From Gammaproteobacteria bacterium (GTDB taxonomy: Bacteria; Pseudomonadota; Gammaproteobacteria; Xanthomonadales; SZUA-36): a stretch of 64,000 nt of DNA. Of the stretch, positions 24,202-35,495 are shown piece by piece. The stretch covers positions 1 to 64,000 of the forward strand of contig JAUIJU010000003.1 of the NCBI GenBank assembly GCA_030431095.1. Reading direction: 5' to 3'. Every line of letters starts with the position of its first letter. Positions within the stretch are counted from its first letter, which is position 1. The notes beneath the pieces were generated by a model. It did no database searches. It was not told the DNA's origin and worked only from the letters and a program-made list of their open reading frames with translations. A program made the translations under genes and the position numbers.

Positions 24202-25163
24202 GGCGCTTTCTCCAGGTGACAGCGCTTCAGGCGCCCCTCGCCCGGCTCGCTCAGTTCGGGCGCCTCGGCGCAGGCCTCGAACGCATGGGCGCAACGCTCG
24301 CGGAAGCTGCAGCCCGGCGGCAGGGCCAGCATGTTGGGCGGATTTCCGGGGATGGCGTGCAATGCTTCGTGGTCCTCGCGATCCAGCCGCGGCACGGAGT
24401 CGATCAGCCCGCGTGTGTAGGGATGCAACGGTTGTGCATAGATCTGCTCGACGGTGCCGTACTCCACCACTTCGCCGGCATACATGACCAGCACCCGGTC
24501 ACTCATACCCGCCACCACGCCCAGGTCATGGGTGATCAGGATCGCCGCCATGTTGGAACGCGCCACGACCTCGTCCACCAGGGCGGCGAGTTGAGACTGC
24601 ACGGTCACGTCCAGCGCGGTGGTCGGCTCGTCGGCGATCAGGACGTCCGGTTCGCACAACAGGCCGATGGCGATCATGATGCGCTGGCGCATGCCACCGG
24701 AAAACTCGTGCGGATACTGGCGTATTCGCGTTTCCGGGTCCGGGATGCGCACCGCGCGCAGCATTTCGATCGCGTGGGTGCGCGCCTCGCGCCGGCCCAG
24801 CCCCTGGTGGTGCATGGCCACTTCGATCATCTGTCGCTCGATGCTCAGGTAGGGATTCAGCGAGGTCATCGGGTCCTGGAAGATCATGGCGATGTCCCGT
24901 CCGCGGTGCCGGTTCAGCTCCTGTGGCGTCATGGCCATCAGGTCTTCTCCCTTGAACCGGGCCTGCCCGGTCGCGGCGCCGTTTTCCGCCAGCAGGCCCA
25001 GGATGGCCAGCATGGCCTGGGACTTGCCCGAACCGGATTCACCCACGATGGCGAGCGTCTCGCCGGGCTGCAGCGAAAAGTTCAGTCCACGCACCGCGTG
25101 CACCTCGCCTTCCGGCGTTTCGAAACGAACGTCCAGCCCGTTGACCTCCAGCAAAACGCTCAC
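24198..25163 (-). CDS. oppD: Oligopeptide ABC transporter ATP-binding protein
   Basis: GTG start at 25163 overlapping the oppC stop; GESGSGKSQAMLAILGL, SGGMRQRIMIAIGL, GCSFRERCAHAFEAC. Confidence 0.9.
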   Translation of the reverse strand: MSVLLEVNGLDVRFETPEGEVHAVRGLNFSLQPGETLAIVGESGSGKSQAMLAILGLLAENGAATGQARFKGEDLMAMTPQELNRHRGRDIAMIFQDPMTSLNPYLSIERQMIEVAMHHQGLGRREARTHAIEMLRAVRIPDPETRIRQYPHEFSGGMRQRIMIAIGLLCEPDVLIADEPTTALDVTVQSQLAALVDEVVARSNMAAILITHDLGVVAGMSDRVLVMYAGEVVEYGTVEQIYAQPLHPYTRGLIDSVPRLDREDHEALHAIPGNPPNMLALPPGCSFRERCAHAFEACAEAPELSEPGEGRLKRCHLEKAP

Positions 25164-26101
25164 AGCCGGTCCTTCGGGTCGAGTGCGTCGCGCAGGCCGT
25201 CGCCGATGTAGTTGAAGCAATACAGGGTCACGGTCAGGAACACGGCGGGAAACACCAGGGTCCAGGGCGCCGACTCCATGTCCTGGGCGCCGTCACTGAC
25301 CAGGGCGCCCCAGGAACTCATGGGTTCCTGCACGCCCAGTCCGAGGAAGCTGAGGAACGACTCCACCAGGATCACCTGGGGAATGGTCAGGGTCACGTAC
25401 ACCATGACCACGCCCAGCAGGTTGGGCACGATGTGCCGACGGATGATGTCGCGGTTCTCCACCCCGCAGGCACGCGCCGCCTCCACGAACTCCATGCGCT
25501 TGAGTGACAGGGTCTGGCCGCGCACGATGCGCGCCATGTCAAGCCAGTTGACCGCACCGATGGCCACGAAGATCAGCACGATGTTGCGCCCGAACACCAC
25601 CATCAGCAGGATCACGAAAAACATGAACGGCAACGCGTAAATGATGTCCACCAGGCGCATCATGACCCGGTCGGTCACGCCGCCGTAGTAGCCGGCGATG
25701 GCGCCGTAGCTCACACCGATCAGCAGGCTCACGATGGTGGCGACAAAACCCACCAGCAACGAGATGCGTCCGCCTTCCAGGGTGCGCACCAGGATGTCCC
25801 TGCCCACCGCGTCAGTACCGAACCAGTGGCCATTGGCCAGACTCGGCGGCGAATTGGTGTGGTCCCAGTCGGTGTAATCCATGTCCCAGCTGATCACCCA
25901 GGGGCCGATGACCACCACGAGGATCATCACGCCCATGATGATCGCCGCCGTCACCGCCGCACGGTTTTTGAGCAGGCGGTGCCAGGCATCTTCCCAGGGC
26001 GAGCGACCCTTGACATCGCCGAGGCGAAGCGCCGCTTCGAACGGATCGATTTCGCCGGCCACCGCCTCCCGCTCGTTGCCGGTGAGCTCAGAGCTCTTCA
26101 T
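25160..26101 (-). CDS. oppC: Oligopeptide ABC transporter permease
   Basis: GTDAVGRDILVRTLEGGRISLLVGFVATIVSLLIGVSYGAIAGYYGG. Confidence 0.92.
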   Translation of the reverse strand: MKSSELTGNEREAVAGEIDPFEAALRLGDVKGRSPWEDAWHRLLKNRAAVTAAIIMGVMILVVVIGPWVISWDMDYTDWDHTNSPPSLANGHWFGTDAVGRDILVRTLEGGRISLLVGFVATIVSLLIGVSYGAIAGYYGGVTDRVMMRLVDIIYALPFMFFVILLMVVFGRNIVLIFVAIGAVNWLDMARIVRGQTLSLKRMEFVEAARACGVENRDIIRRHIVPNLLGVVMVYVTLTIPQVILVESFLSFLGLGVQEPMSSWGALVSDGAQDMESAPWTLVFPAVFLTVTLYCFNYIGDGLRDALDPKDRL

Positions 26102-27032
26102 AGGCGATCTTGGGATTGAGGATGGAGTACAGCAGGTCCACGACGACGTTCAGCGCAATGATCAGCACGCCGTAAAACAGCACCACGCCCATCACCAGGG
26201 TGTAGTCGCGGTTCAGCGCACCCTGCACGAAATAACTGCCGAGCCCGGGTATCGAAAAGATGCGTTCCACCACCACCGAACCGGTGATCAGGGCCGCGGT
26301 GGCCGGCCCCATGTAGGAAATCACCGGCAAAAGTGCCGGCTTGAGGGCGTGGCGCAGGATGACCTGGCGCTCCGGCAAACCCTTGGCCCGCGCGGTGCGG
26401 ATGAAGTTGCTGTGCAGCACCTCGATCATGCTGCCGCGCATCAGGCGTGCGATGTACGCGATCACCGGCAAGGCCAGGGTGACCACCGGCAGCACCGCGC
26501 TGCGCCAGCTCCAGTCCCAGCCGCCGGCGGGCAACCATCCGGCGTACACCGCGAACAACAGGATCAGCACCGGCGCCACGACGAAATTGGGGATCGAAAC
26601 CCCCAGCATGGCGAATCCCATGGTGGTGAAATCCGCCGCCGAATTTTGCCGCAGCGCCGCGCCCACCCCGATACCGACCCCGAACACGAAGCCCAGCAAC
26701 ATGGCCACGCCGCCGATGGTCAGCGACACGGGAAAGCCCTGCGCGATCAGCTCGTTGACCGTCCAGTCCTTGTACTGGAAGGACGGGCCGAAATCGAGCA
26801 CCAGGATCTGGCCCAGGTAGCGGAAGTACTGCTGCAACAGCGGTTCGTCCAGGTGGTATTTGGCCTCCAGGTTGGCCTGGATCTCCGGCGGCAGCGCTTT
26901 CTCGGTGTCGAAAGGCCCCCCGGGCGCCACGCGAACCAGGAAAAACACCACCGTGATCAGCAAAAGCAAGGTGGGCACGACGCCCAGCAGGCGCCGGGTC
27001 AGCTGGCGCACCAGGCCCTGGTCCAGGGTCAT
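26088..27032 (-). CDS. oppB: Oligopeptide ABC transporter permease
   Basis: LLGVVPTLLLLITVVFFLVRVAPGGPFDTEK; BPD_transp_1 signature. Confidence 0.92.
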   Translation of the reverse strand: MTLDQGLVRQLTRRLLGVVPTLLLLITVVFFLVRVAPGGPFDTEKALPPEIQANLEAKYHLDEPLLQQYFRYLGQILVLDFGPSFQYKDWTVNELIAQGFPVSLTIGGVAMLLGFVFGVGIGVGAALRQNSAADFTTMGFAMLGVSIPNFVVAPVLILLFAVYAGWLPAGGWDWSWRSAVLPVVTLALPVIAYIARLMRGSMIEVLHSNFIRTARAKGLPERQVILRHALKPALLPVISYMGPATAALITGSVVVERIFSIPGLGSYFVQGALNRDYTLVMGVVLFYGVLIIALNVVVDLLYSILNPKIAYEEL

Positions 27033-28753
27033 GGCGCCTCGGCCACCGGCGTCGGCGCGTTCTGTGAGCGCAGCAGGTACATGTGCTTGCTGTAGTGGTG
27101 GTCCATCACGTTGTCGTCCCAGCCACGCAGGTGGGGGTCGACCAGGCGCTTGGTGACGTAGGTGTAGACCGGGATGATGGGGACTTCCTCCAGCAGCACG
27201 CGCTCCGCCTCCTGCATCAGCCGTCGCCGCCGACCGGGGATGCGCTCGGAGGCCACCTGCTCGAGCAGGGAATCATACAGGCTGTTGCTGTAACCGTAGT
27301 CGTTCTGTCCGTCGTTGGTGCGGAACAGCTGAAGAAAGCTGTAAGGGTCGGCGTAATCGCCGATCCAGCCGGCACGAAACACCTGGGTCAGCACGCGCCC
27401 TGAACGATTCTGCAGAAATACCTTCCATTCCTCGTTGATCAGCGTGGCCTGCACGCCCAGCACCTGCTTCCACAGCGAGGCGATGGCCAGGGCGACCTTC
27501 TTGTGGTTTTCGCTGGTGTTGTACCGGATCTCGATGCGCAGGGGCTCGTCCATGCCATATCCGGCCGCAGCGTACAGGCGACGGGCCTCTTCGTTCCTTT
27601 CCGCCTGCGTCCAGCCGGCATATTCCGGCACCTGCGTCTCGTATTCGCCGATGCCCGGGGGCACCAGGCTGAACGACGGCTGCTCACCGAACTGGGTGAC
27701 CTTCTCCGTGATCAATTCACGATCGATCGCCAGCACCAGCGCCAGGCGCAGCTGCGGATCGGCGACGAAGGGTTCCCGCGTCAGGTTGAAGCCGAAAAAA
27801 TAGGAACCCAGCCAGGGACTGACGACCAGCTCATCCGGGTAGTGCTGCTCGAGCCAGTGAAACTGGTTGTTGGGCACCTCGTAGGTCCAGTGCAGGTTGC
27901 CGGAGCGAAACAGTTTCAGCGAGGCGGACAGGTCCTCGAACGGGTAGTAGACCACCCGCTGGAGCAGGGTGTTCGCGGCGTTCCAGTACCGATCGTTTCG
28001 CGTCAGCACGATCCGTGATCGAACCTGCCAGTCGGCCAGCACGAATGCGCCGTTGGAGACCAGGTTGCCGGGCCGCGAAAAGCGCGCGCCGTGTTGCTCG
28101 ACGCTGGCGCGGTGCACCGGGAAAGTCGATGAATGGGTCAGCAGCGCCAGGAAGTACGGCGTTGGATCGGACAGCCGGATCTGCAGGGTGTATTCGTCCA
28201 GCGCCTCCACGCCCAGCAACTCCGGCGTCTCGCGCCCGACGAGCACGTCATGCGCATTCTCGATGGGCAGCAGCATGTTGGCCGAGTTGGAGGCGGTTCG
28301 GGGGTCGACGCTGCGCCGGAAGGAATAAACGAAGTCTTCGGCGCGCAGCGGGTCGCCGTTGGACCAGGTGGCCTCGCGACGCAGGTAGAACGTGTAGGTC
28401 CGTGCATCCCGGCTGATGTTCCAGCGCATGGCCGCACCGGGCACCACCCGTCCGTCGGGCGATTCCGCGGTCAGGCCTTCGAAAAGGTCGCGCAGGATGT
28501 TGCCGGCCGGCACCCCCTCGGCCAGGTGCGGGTCGAGGGTCTGTGGCTCCTCGCCATTGTCACGGTGCAGCACCTGCTCCTCGGCCAGTACCGACGGGTC
28601 GGGAAGCCCGGCGTCGGTGAACACGGGCGTCACCGGTTGGGCACGGTGCGCCCGGTCGATGGGCGTGCTTTCCCCTTCCCCTCCGCAAGCAGACAGCAGC
28701 AGGGCGACGCCGAGCGCCAGGCCGATTCCGGGAACGGGTCGGCGAGAGATCAT
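27029..28753 (-). CDS. oppA: Oligopeptide-binding lipoprotein
   Basis: Start trimmed to [30 protein letters not shown] family 5 pattern [27 protein letters not shown]. Confidence 0.9.
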   Translation of the reverse strand: MISRRPVPGIGLALGVALLLSACGGEGESTPIDRAHRAQPVTPVFTDAGLPDPSVLAEEQVLHRDNGEEPQTLDPHLAEGVPAGNILRDLFEGLTAESPDGRVVPGAAMRWNISRDARTYTFYLRREATWSNGDPLRAEDFVYSFRRSVDPRTASNSANMLLPIENAHDVLVGRETPELLGVEALDEYTLQIRLSDPTPYFLALLTHSSTFPVHRASVEQHGARFSRPGNLVSNGAFVLADWQVRSRIVLTRNDRYWNAANTLLQRVVYYPFEDLSASLKLFRSGNLHWTYEVPNNQFHWLEQHYPDELVVSPWLGSYFFGFNLTREPFVADPQLRLALVLAIDRELITEKVTQFGEQPSFSLVPPGIGEYETQVPEYAGWTQAERNEEARRLYAAAGYGMDEPLRIEIRYNTSENHKKVALAIASLWKQVLGVQATLINEEWKVFLQNRSGRVLTQVFRAGWIGDYADPYSFLQLFRTNDGQNDYGYSNSLYDSLLEQVASERIPGRRRRLMQEAERVLLEEVPIIPVYTYVTKRLVDPHLRGWDDNVMDHHYSKHMYLLRSQNAPTPVAEAP

Positions 28754-28894
28754 GGCGTCTCCGGGCCCGGGTGGTGCAACAGGCTCGGGTCGCACAATGT
28801 GTTCACGGTTGGGGCGTCAGGCATGGTTTGCGGCGGGCGGCGAGGCATCGATTGGTTTATCCTAATTCATCCGTTGCATCCAGGAGACCCTGCC

Positions 28895-30259
28895 TTGGCG
28901 GGAAACGCATCCAGCACGGTGGTGGAGCACCACCACGAGCTCGTCGACTACCTGGCATCCGGCTGCAAACCGCCGGAAAACTGGCGGCTGGGCACCGAAC
29001 ACGAAAAGTTCGGTTTCACCCTGGACGACCTGCGGCCCCTGCCCTACGAAGGGCCCAGCGGCATCGGTGCGGTGCTTGGCGGCCTGGCCTCGGAGTTCAG
29101 CTGGCGGCCGCAGATCGAAGACGGCAACATCATCGCCCTGACCGACGACACCGGCGCATCCATCACCCTTGAGCCCGGTGGCCAGCTGGAACTGTCCGGC
29201 GCCCTGCTCGAAGACATCCACCAGACCTGCCGCGAGGTCAACACGCACCTGGAGCAGGTCAAGGCGGTGTCCGGGCCGCTCGGCGTGGCCTTCCTGGGCA
29301 TGGGGTTCCAGCCCAAGTGGAAGCGCGAGGACATGAACTGGATGCCCAAGGCGCGCTACCGGATCATGCGCGACTACATGCCGCGCGTGGGGACCATGGG
29401 GCTGGACATGATGAGCCGCACCTGCACGGTGCAGGTCAACCTGGATTTTTCCTCCGAGACGGACATGGTGCGCAAGTTTCGCACCTCGCTGGCCCTGCAA
29501 CCGGTGGCCACCGCGCTGTTCGCCAACTCGCCTTTCCTGGAAGGTCTGTCGAGCGGCTTCGTCAGCTACCGCTCGCATGTGTGGGAGGACACCGACCCCG
29601 ACCGCACGGGCATGCTGCCCTGGGTGTTCGAGGACGGCATGGGCTTCGAGCGCTACGTGGACTACATGCTCGACGTGCCCATGTACTTCGTCTACCGTGA
29701 CGGCCGCTACGTGGACGCCAGTGGCCAGTCCTTCCGGGATTTCCTGGACGGGCGCCTGCCCGCCCTGCCCGGTGAGAAACCCACCATCAAGGACTGGGAA
29801 GACCACCTGACCACGGCGTTTCCCGAGGTCCGGCTCAAACGGTTCCTGGAAATGCGTGGCGCCGACGGTGGCCCCTGGCGACGCCTGTGCGCCCTGCCCG
29901 CATTCTGGGCCGGGCTGCTCTACCACCCGCCATCGCTGGACGCGGCCTGGGACCTGGCCGCCACCTGGAGCCTGGAAGAACGCCTGCAGTTGCGGCGCGA
30001 CGCCGCGCGCCTCGGACTGCGCGCCATCATTCGCGGACGCAGCCTGCAGGAACTGGCGCTGGAGTTACTGGAAATGGCCCACGAAGGGCTCAGCGCCCGC
30101 AACCGCCTGGACGCGGCCGGGGACAACGAAACGGGTTTTCTGGCGCCACTGCAGGAAACCGTGGAGTCGGGACAGACGCCGGCGGACCGAAAACTGCGCC
30201 TGTTCGAGACGGAATGGGGCGGCTCGGTGGACCCGCTGTTCAGGCAGTTCGCCTATTAA
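28895..30259 (+). CDS. gshA: Glutamate-cysteine ligase (plant/proteobacterial GCS2-type)
   Basis: TTG start at 28895 with CAGGAG upstream; [59 protein letters not shown]. Confidence 0.88.
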   Translation: MAGNASSTVVEHHHELVDYLASGCKPPENWRLGTEHEKFGFTLDDLRPLPYEGPSGIGAVLGGLASEFSWRPQIEDGNIIALTDDTGASITLEPGGQLELSGALLEDIHQTCREVNTHLEQVKAVSGPLGVAFLGMGFQPKWKREDMNWMPKARYRIMRDYMPRVGTMGLDMMSRTCTVQVNLDFSSETDMVRKFRTSLALQPVATALFANSPFLEGLSSGFVSYRSHVWEDTDPDRTGMLPWVFEDGMGFERYVDYMLDVPMYFVYRDGRYVDASGQSFRDFLDGRLPALPGEKPTIKDWEDHLTTAFPEVRLKRFLEMRGADGGPWRRLCALPAFWAGLLYHPPSLDAAWDLAATWSLEERLQLRRDAARLGLRAIIRGRSLQELALELLEMAHEGLSARNRLDAAGDNETGFLAPLQETVESGQTPADRKLRLFETEWGGSVDPLFRQFAY

Positions 30260-30276
30260 ACGCGCCCCGTGGGCGC

Positions 30277-30681
30277 CTACTCCACTTTCCAGATCACCAG
30301 GGCCCAGTCAGCGCGGTTGCTGGAACTGTGGTCAAAGCCCAGGTAATAAGTCTTGCCGGCCTCGAAATCGGCTTCCAGCGGCGGAATCTCGGTCCACTCG
30401 TTGCCCCGCGCCACTTTGCAATAGCTGGTGTCCAGGGCCACGGTGCCCGACAGGGAGTGACTGCCCGGTTCCAGCGTGAAGCCCTGGGGGTGGACGAACT
30501 TCTCGCGCCCGTCGATCTTGCGGATGGCCACGCGGGACAGGCACTCGGTGGGCTTGTTGACCTGCGTGATCACGCGTGCCTTGTCCTGGTCCCACGCCAG
30601 GGCGACCTGGGAACAGGCCAGTACCAGGCCAGCCAGGAGGCCGCCGCCCAGGGCCGCGAGGCGGGTGTTGCGCATATTCAT
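30277..30681 (-). CDS. Secreted hypothetical protein
   Basis: Signal peptide; LEPGSHSLSG...FEAGKTYYLGFD pattern; family not named. Confidence 0.55.
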   Translation of the reverse strand: MNMRNTRLAALGGGLLAGLVLACSQVALAWDQDKARVITQVNKPTECLSRVAIRKIDGREKFVHPQGFTLEPGSHSLSGTVALDTSYCKVARGNEWTEIPPLEADFEAGKTYYLGFDHSSSNRADWALVIWKVE

Positions 30682-30798
30682 GACGATTGGCTCCTCGACG
30701 CTTAAGGGGGTTCGCCCTTGGGCGAACCGCGATCCATGCTGGCAGGGGGATTCTGAACGCAGCCTGAATGCCGTTCAGCGAGGGCGCGCGGTATCGAC

Positions 30799-33489
30799 CT
30801 AGAACGGCAGATCGAGGTCCGGGCGTACCGCCAGCAATTGCTCGCGGAAGGCGTCCTGCACGCGCTTCAGCGCTTCTTCGCTGTCGGCGTCGAAGCGCAG
30901 CACCAGGATGGGGGTGGTGTTGGAGGCGCGCACCAGCCCCCAGCCATCATCGAAATCGGCGCGCAGGCCGTCGATGGTATTGATGCGCGCGCCGGGAAAC
31001 GCCGACTGCTCCCGGAATTGTTCGATGAAGGCGTGGTTTTCGCCCTCTTCCAGCTGCACCTTGAGTTCCGGGGTGCTCACCGAATCCGGCAGGGCGCCCA
31101 GCACTTCCGCCGGGGATGCCTCCTCGGCCGCCAGGATCTCCAGCAGGCGACAGGCGGAGTAAATGCCGCAATCGAATCCGTACCAGCGGTCCTCGAAGAA
31201 AAAGTGACCGCTCATCTCTCCCGCCAGCGGCGCACCGATCTCCTTCATGCGGTTCTTCATCAGCGAGTGGCCGGTCTTGTACATCTCCGGCTCACCGCCG
31301 GCGTCCCGGATGACCTGTTCCAGGTGGCCGGTGCACTTGACGTCGTAAATGATGGTCTCGCCCGGCCGGCGAGACAGTACCTCGCGCGCGAACAGCATCA
31401 TGATCCGGTCGGAATACACGATATTGCCGTCCGGCGTGACCACGCCCAGGCGGTCGGCGTCGCCGTCGAACGCCACGCCCAGGTCCGCCTCGGTGACCCG
31501 CACGGAATCGATCAGGTCCCGCAGGTTTTCCGGCTCGCTGGGGTCGGGATGGTGGTTGGGAAAATCCCCGTCAACCTCTTCGTAGAGAGGAATGACCTCG
31601 GCGCCGATGGCGCGCAGCACCTCGGTGGCGCACACCCCGCCGATGCCGTTGCCACAGTCGGCAACGATCTTTAGTGGACGTTTCATCTTCACGTCGCCGG
31701 CGATGCGATAGCGGTAGGCGGTCAGGGCGTCCTTCTTTTTCACTTCGCCCTGGCCTTCGTGCAGGTTCCCGGTGCGGATGCGCTCGAACAACCCGAAGAT
31801 GTCGTCCTCGGCCAGGGTGCGGCCGCCAACCATGATCTTGAAGCCGTTGTAATCCGGCGGATTGTGGCTGCCGGTCACCATGACGCCGGTGCCCTTGCTG
31901 AGTTCGAAAGCGGCAAAGTACAGCACCCCGGTGGGCACAGCGCCGATGTTGATGACGTCACAACCGGCGGCGGCGATGCCCTTGACCAGGCCGTCGACCA
32001 GGTCGGGGCCGGAATGGCGACCATCCCGGCCCACCACCACCGGGCCGGCGATGCTGTCTACCGCCTGGCTGCCCACGGCCTGGCCGATCTGGAAGGCAAT
32101 CCCGTGGTCCAGTGTCTTGCCGACCACGCCACGAATGTCATAGGCGCGAAAAATCTCGCTGCGCAGGCGCACGCTGCCGGCGGTCGACGGTGCGGATGTC
32201 GTCGGGGGAGCCGGTGGGTCGGCGGGCGCGCGCAGGGACGGCGGCGTCTCGTCTCCGGCGTCCACGGTCGCGCCAGGCGTCACCGCCACGGGCGATGGCG
32301 CAGGCGTATCGGCCGCTTCACCGAGCGAGCGGAACGACGGGGGCAATTCCTCTTCATCCAGGGTTGCCGGCTGGGAAATACGCCCGATCAACGGGTCGAC
32401 CGGACGCTCGTCAAAGTCGGGTGGGCGGGTGGGCCGGCCGGTGCGGGCGGGGCTTTCCGGGGCCTGCGGTTCCTGCACCGATGAGGGGGATTCGACGGTC
32501 GCGCCGGGTTGCGGCTTTGACACCGCATTCGGCCCTGATGCGATCGGCGCCAGGGTCGGCTCGCGCTTTGCTTCCGCCAGGGTCGGCGGCGCGGTGCCGC
32601 GCGACGGACGTTCTCGTTGGGTGACGAAACGCTCCGGCATGGTCTCCGCGGCAGGCCGGTCGCGCATCTGGACGCGGTGGCGATACAGCGCCAGCGCCAG
32701 CAGGAGCATGCCGAGCAGCAACAGCACGGTTTGCTCCGTGACGCCGATGATGCCGGCTTCACGGTTGGCCGGATAGACCACCTGCAACATCGAGTTCGGT
32801 ACTTCGATACGGCGAGCTCCGTAACCCGCCGGCAGGCCGTCACCGATCTCCTTCAGCCTGGCCGGCGCGTTGGCGCCGGCGCCGTGCTCGAGCGCGATGT
32901 AGCCGATTGCAGGGTCCGGTACGTTGAACAGGTTCAGCAGGTAAGACGGATCCAGGTAGGCCAGCAGGTAGCCCTTCTCCTGCACCGCGCGTCCGATGGT
33001 CGACGCGCCGGCCACGTAGCTCAGGCCGCCATCGCTGACGAATTGCACCGGGGACAGCTCGTCCTCGCGCGCCGCGGCCATCATGTCGAGCAGGATGAAA
33101 CCGTTGTCGCCCATGCTGTCGAGCGACGTCATGTACACGTCGGTGCCATACACGTGCACGTCGGTGACCTCGGGAATCATGCGCCGCATCTCGGCCAGCA
33201 GCGAAGCCGACAACGCGTCGCCCTCGCGGACCTGTTCGGCCATGAGCTGCACCGAGTCGCTGCGCAGCATCTCGCGCACCTCGGTGATCACGCGCGACAG
33301 CTGGTTCGCCGCCTGGCGGGCCTGCTGCCGGGCCTCGGTGCCCTGCGACGCCTCGCTGCTGCCGCCGAGCATGGACCAGATCGCCACGGCGATGATGATC
33401 ACGCCGGCCAGGAGATAGGGCCACGGAGCGGCCAGGACGCTGTTGGAGGCTGTCCTGACGCGCGTGATGTCGGCGAGGGTCCTGGCCAT
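30799..33489 (-). CDS. algC: Phosphomannomutase/phosphoglucomutase with N-terminal membrane-anchored sensor-like extension
   Basis: FRAYDIRGVVGKTLD, TGSHNPPDYNGFKIMVGG, AFDGDADRLGVV; N-terminal ~430 aa with two TM segments and Pro-rich linker. Start trimmed to 33489. Confidence 0.85.
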   Translation of the reverse strand: MARTLADITRVRTASNSVLAAPWPYLLAGVIIIAVAIWSMLGGSSEASQGTEARQQARQAANQLSRVITEVREMLRSDSVQLMAEQVREGDALSASLLAEMRRMIPEVTDVHVYGTDVYMTSLDSMGDNGFILLDMMAAAREDELSPVQFVSDGGLSYVAGASTIGRAVQEKGYLLAYLDPSYLLNLFNVPDPAIGYIALEHGAGANAPARLKEIGDGLPAGYGARRIEVPNSMLQVVYPANREAGIIGVTEQTVLLLLGMLLLALALYRHRVQMRDRPAAETMPERFVTQRERPSRGTAPPTLAEAKREPTLAPIASGPNAVSKPQPGATVESPSSVQEPQAPESPARTGRPTRPPDFDERPVDPLIGRISQPATLDEEELPPSFRSLGEAADTPAPSPVAVTPGATVDAGDETPPSLRAPADPPAPPTTSAPSTAGSVRLRSEIFRAYDIRGVVGKTLDHGIAFQIGQAVGSQAVDSIAGPVVVGRDGRHSGPDLVDGLVKGIAAAGCDVINIGAVPTGVLYFAAFELSKGTGVMVTGSHNPPDYNGFKIMVGGRTLAEDDIFGLFERIRTGNLHEGQGEVKKKDALTAYRYRIAGDVKMKRPLKIVADCGNGIGGVCATEVLRAIGAEVIPLYEEVDGDFPNHHPDPSEPENLRDLIDSVRVTEADLGVAFDGDADRLGVVTPDGNIVYSDRIMMLFAREVLSRRPGETIIYDVKCTGHLEQVIRDAGGEPEMYKTGHSLMKNRMKEIGAPLAGEMSGHFFFEDRWYGFDCGIYSACRLLEILAAEEASPAEVLGALPDSVSTPELKVQLEEGENHAFIEQFREQSAFPGARINTIDGLRADFDDGWGLVRASNTTPILVLRFDADSEEALKRVQDAFREQLLAVRPDLDLPF

Positions 33490-33491
33490 GG

Positions 33492-33965
33492 TCAGGCCTC
33501 GCCCGTGTGGCCGAACCCGCCGGCGCCGCGCGCCGTGGCCTCGAAGTCGTCCACCACGTCCCACTGCGCCGTGACCACGGGCAGGAATACCAGCTGCGCG
33601 ATGCGCGCCCCGGGCTCGATGGTGAAAGCCGTGCTGGATCGGTTCCAGCAGGACACGAAGACCTGTCCCTGGTAGTCGCTGTCGATCAGCCCCACCAGGT
33701 TGCCCAGCACCAGGCCGTGTTTGTGGCCCAGCCCCGAGCGCGGCAGGATCACGGCGGCCAGGCCGGCGTCTCCCATGTGCATGGCGAAGCCGGTGGGAAT
33801 CAGTTCGGTGACGCCGGGCGCGATGGTCAGTGGCTCATCCACCATGGCGCGCAGGTCCATGCCTGCCGAGCCGTCGGTGGAATAGTCGGGCAGGGGAAAC
33901 TCCGTGCCCAGCCGCGCGTCCAGGACGCGCAGGCGAACACGCGCATTGTCAGGTCTCCCCGCCAT
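33492..33965 (-). CDS. dut: dUTP diphosphatase
   Basis: [49 protein letters not shown]. Confidence 0.95.
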   Translation of the reverse strand: MAGRPDNARVRLRVLDARLGTEFPLPDYSTDGSAGMDLRAMVDEPLTIAPGVTELIPTGFAMHMGDAGLAAVILPRSGLGHKHGLVLGNLVGLIDSDYQGQVFVSCWNRSSTAFTIEPGARIAQLVFLPVVTAQWDVVDDFEATARGAGGFGHTGEA

Positions 33966-34177
33966 GGCTCCCCTGCGTTGTTGAATGTCTCAGCAACTTA
34001 CATACCGTCCCTGGTACCCGGGATCGTGGCAGATCCGGATGTCAGATGGTCAATCTCCCTGGGTAACTACTATACCAAGGCCGGACGGCCTGACACCCCC
34101 TTTTTTGCGAAATGTCCCACGCAGACGCGGGCGAGTCGCCCCTGTCTGGCGTCAACCGGGCCCCGCAGACTGGTGCC

Positions 34178-34870
34178 ATGAGCAAGCCAACAACGCCAAC
34201 CGCACCGGATGCGGCCGCTGCGAACACGCCACCGGCGGACCCCTGCCCTTCGCCGGGACGCGACACCAGCCCGGACGCGGAACTGCTGGCCGACCTGCTG
34301 TATCCGGCCCTGGGCCCCGCGGCCCGGGAAATCGCCGCCGCGGGGCTGGCGAGGGCCGGCGGTCTGCGTCACCTGTTCGACCCGCCCTACGGCGTGCTGG
34401 ACACACTGCCCGGCTGGGACGCGCGCTGCGCGCGCAGCCTGCACGCCGCGCGCGAACTGGTACGGCGCCAACTCGAGGAACGCCTCAACCGAGGGCGGGC
34501 ACTGACCAGCCCGGCGGATACCGTGGCCTATTTGCGGTCTGCCCTGCGTGACCGACGACGCGAGGTGTTCGCCTGCCTGTTCCTGGACACGCGCCACCGC
34601 GTGATCCGCTGCGAGGAGCTGTTCAAGGGCTCCATCGACGGCGCCTGCGTGTACCCCCGGGTGGTGGCCGAAAAGGCGCTGCTGCTGGGCGCGGCGGCGG
34701 TCATCGTGGCGCACAATCACCCCTCTGGCGTGTCGGAACCCAGCCTGGCCGACCAGGCGATCACGCGACGGCTGAAAGACGCCCTGCAACTGCTGGAAAT
34801 CCGCCTGCTGGACCATTTCGTAATCGGCGACGGCGAGCCGGTCTCGATGGCCTCGCGGGGCATGGTGTGA
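34178..34870 (+). CDS. radC: RadC family JAB/MPN domain protein
   Basis: [45 protein letters not shown]. Start trimmed to MSKPTTP. Confidence 0.88.
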   Translation: MSKPTTPTAPDAAAANTPPADPCPSPGRDTSPDAELLADLLYPALGPAAREIAAAGLARAGGLRHLFDPPYGVLDTLPGWDARCARSLHAARELVRRQLEERLNRGRALTSPADTVAYLRSALRDRRREVFACLFLDTRHRVIRCEELFKGSIDGACVYPRVVAEKALLLGAAAVIVAHNHPSGVSEPSLADQAITRRLKDALQLLEIRLLDHFVIGDGEPVSMASRGMV

Positions 34871-34895
34871 CGCACGTGGATCACGCAGGAAATCC

Positions 34896-34924
34896 TTGCA
34901 TCACGGGGCGAAATTGGTTATAAA
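34896..34924 (+). promoter_or_regulatory. Sigma-70 promoter for rpmB-rpmG
   Basis: TTGCAT-17 bp-TATAAA, about 40 bp before rpmB. Confidence 0.6.
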
Positions 34925-34964
34925 GTGCGGCTCTTTTTTGCGCCAGTACGTACGGGAACGTCCC

Positions 34965-35201
34965 ATGTCCAGAATCTGTCAGGTCACCGGCAAAAAACCG
35001 ATGACCGGTAACAACGTGTCTCACTCCAACGTGAAGACCAAGCGCCGCTTCCTGCCCAACCTCCACACCCATCGTTTCTGGGTGGAGAGCGAAAACCGTT
35101 GGGTGAAGCTCCGTGTGTCCACCAAGGGTCTGCGCATCATCGACAAGAAAGGCATCGACGCCGTCCTGTCCGATCTGCGCGCCCGCGGCGAAAACGTCTG
35201 A
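34965..35201 (+). CDS. rpmB: 50S ribosomal protein L28
   Basis: [52 protein letters not shown]. Confidence 0.97.
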   Translation: MSRICQVTGKKPMTGNNVSHSNVKTKRRFLPNLHTHRFWVESENRWVKLRVSTKGLRIIDKKGIDAVLSDLRARGENV

Positions 35202-35215
35202 CGGAGGTCCATCCG

Positions 35216-35383
35216 ATGGCCAAGTCCAACCGTGAAAAAATCCGCCTGGTGTCCACCGCCGACACCGGTCACTTCTACACCACCGACAAGAACAAGAAGA
35301 CCATGCCGGGCAAGATGGAGATCAAGAAGTACGATCCCGTCGTGCGCAAGCACGTGGTCTACAAGGAAGCGAAGATCAAGTAA
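35216..35383 (+). CDS. rpmG: 50S ribosomal protein L33
   Basis: [55 protein letters not shown]. Confidence 0.97.
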   Translation: MAKSNREKIRLVSTADTGHFYTTDKNKKTMPGKMEIKKYDPVVRKHVVYKEAKIK

Positions 35384-35460
35384 AACGCGACCGCGTTTTA
35401 CCTGACCCGGATTCAGTCCTGGGTCCCGCCAAAGACCGGCTGATCTGCTCCTGAGAATGG

Positions 35461-35490
35461 AAAAAACCCGCCCACCGGCGGGTTTTTTTT
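35461..35490. terminator. Bidirectional terminator between rpmG and hyuA
   Basis: aaaaaaCCCGCCcaccGGCGGGtttttttt. Confidence 0.85.
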
Positions 35491-35495
35491 GCCCA

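Noticed and set aside
28133-28894. N-terminal extension of the 708-aa gshA ORF
   Set aside because: Antisense to oppA; a TTG start with good SD at 28895 fits the known gshA N-terminus.
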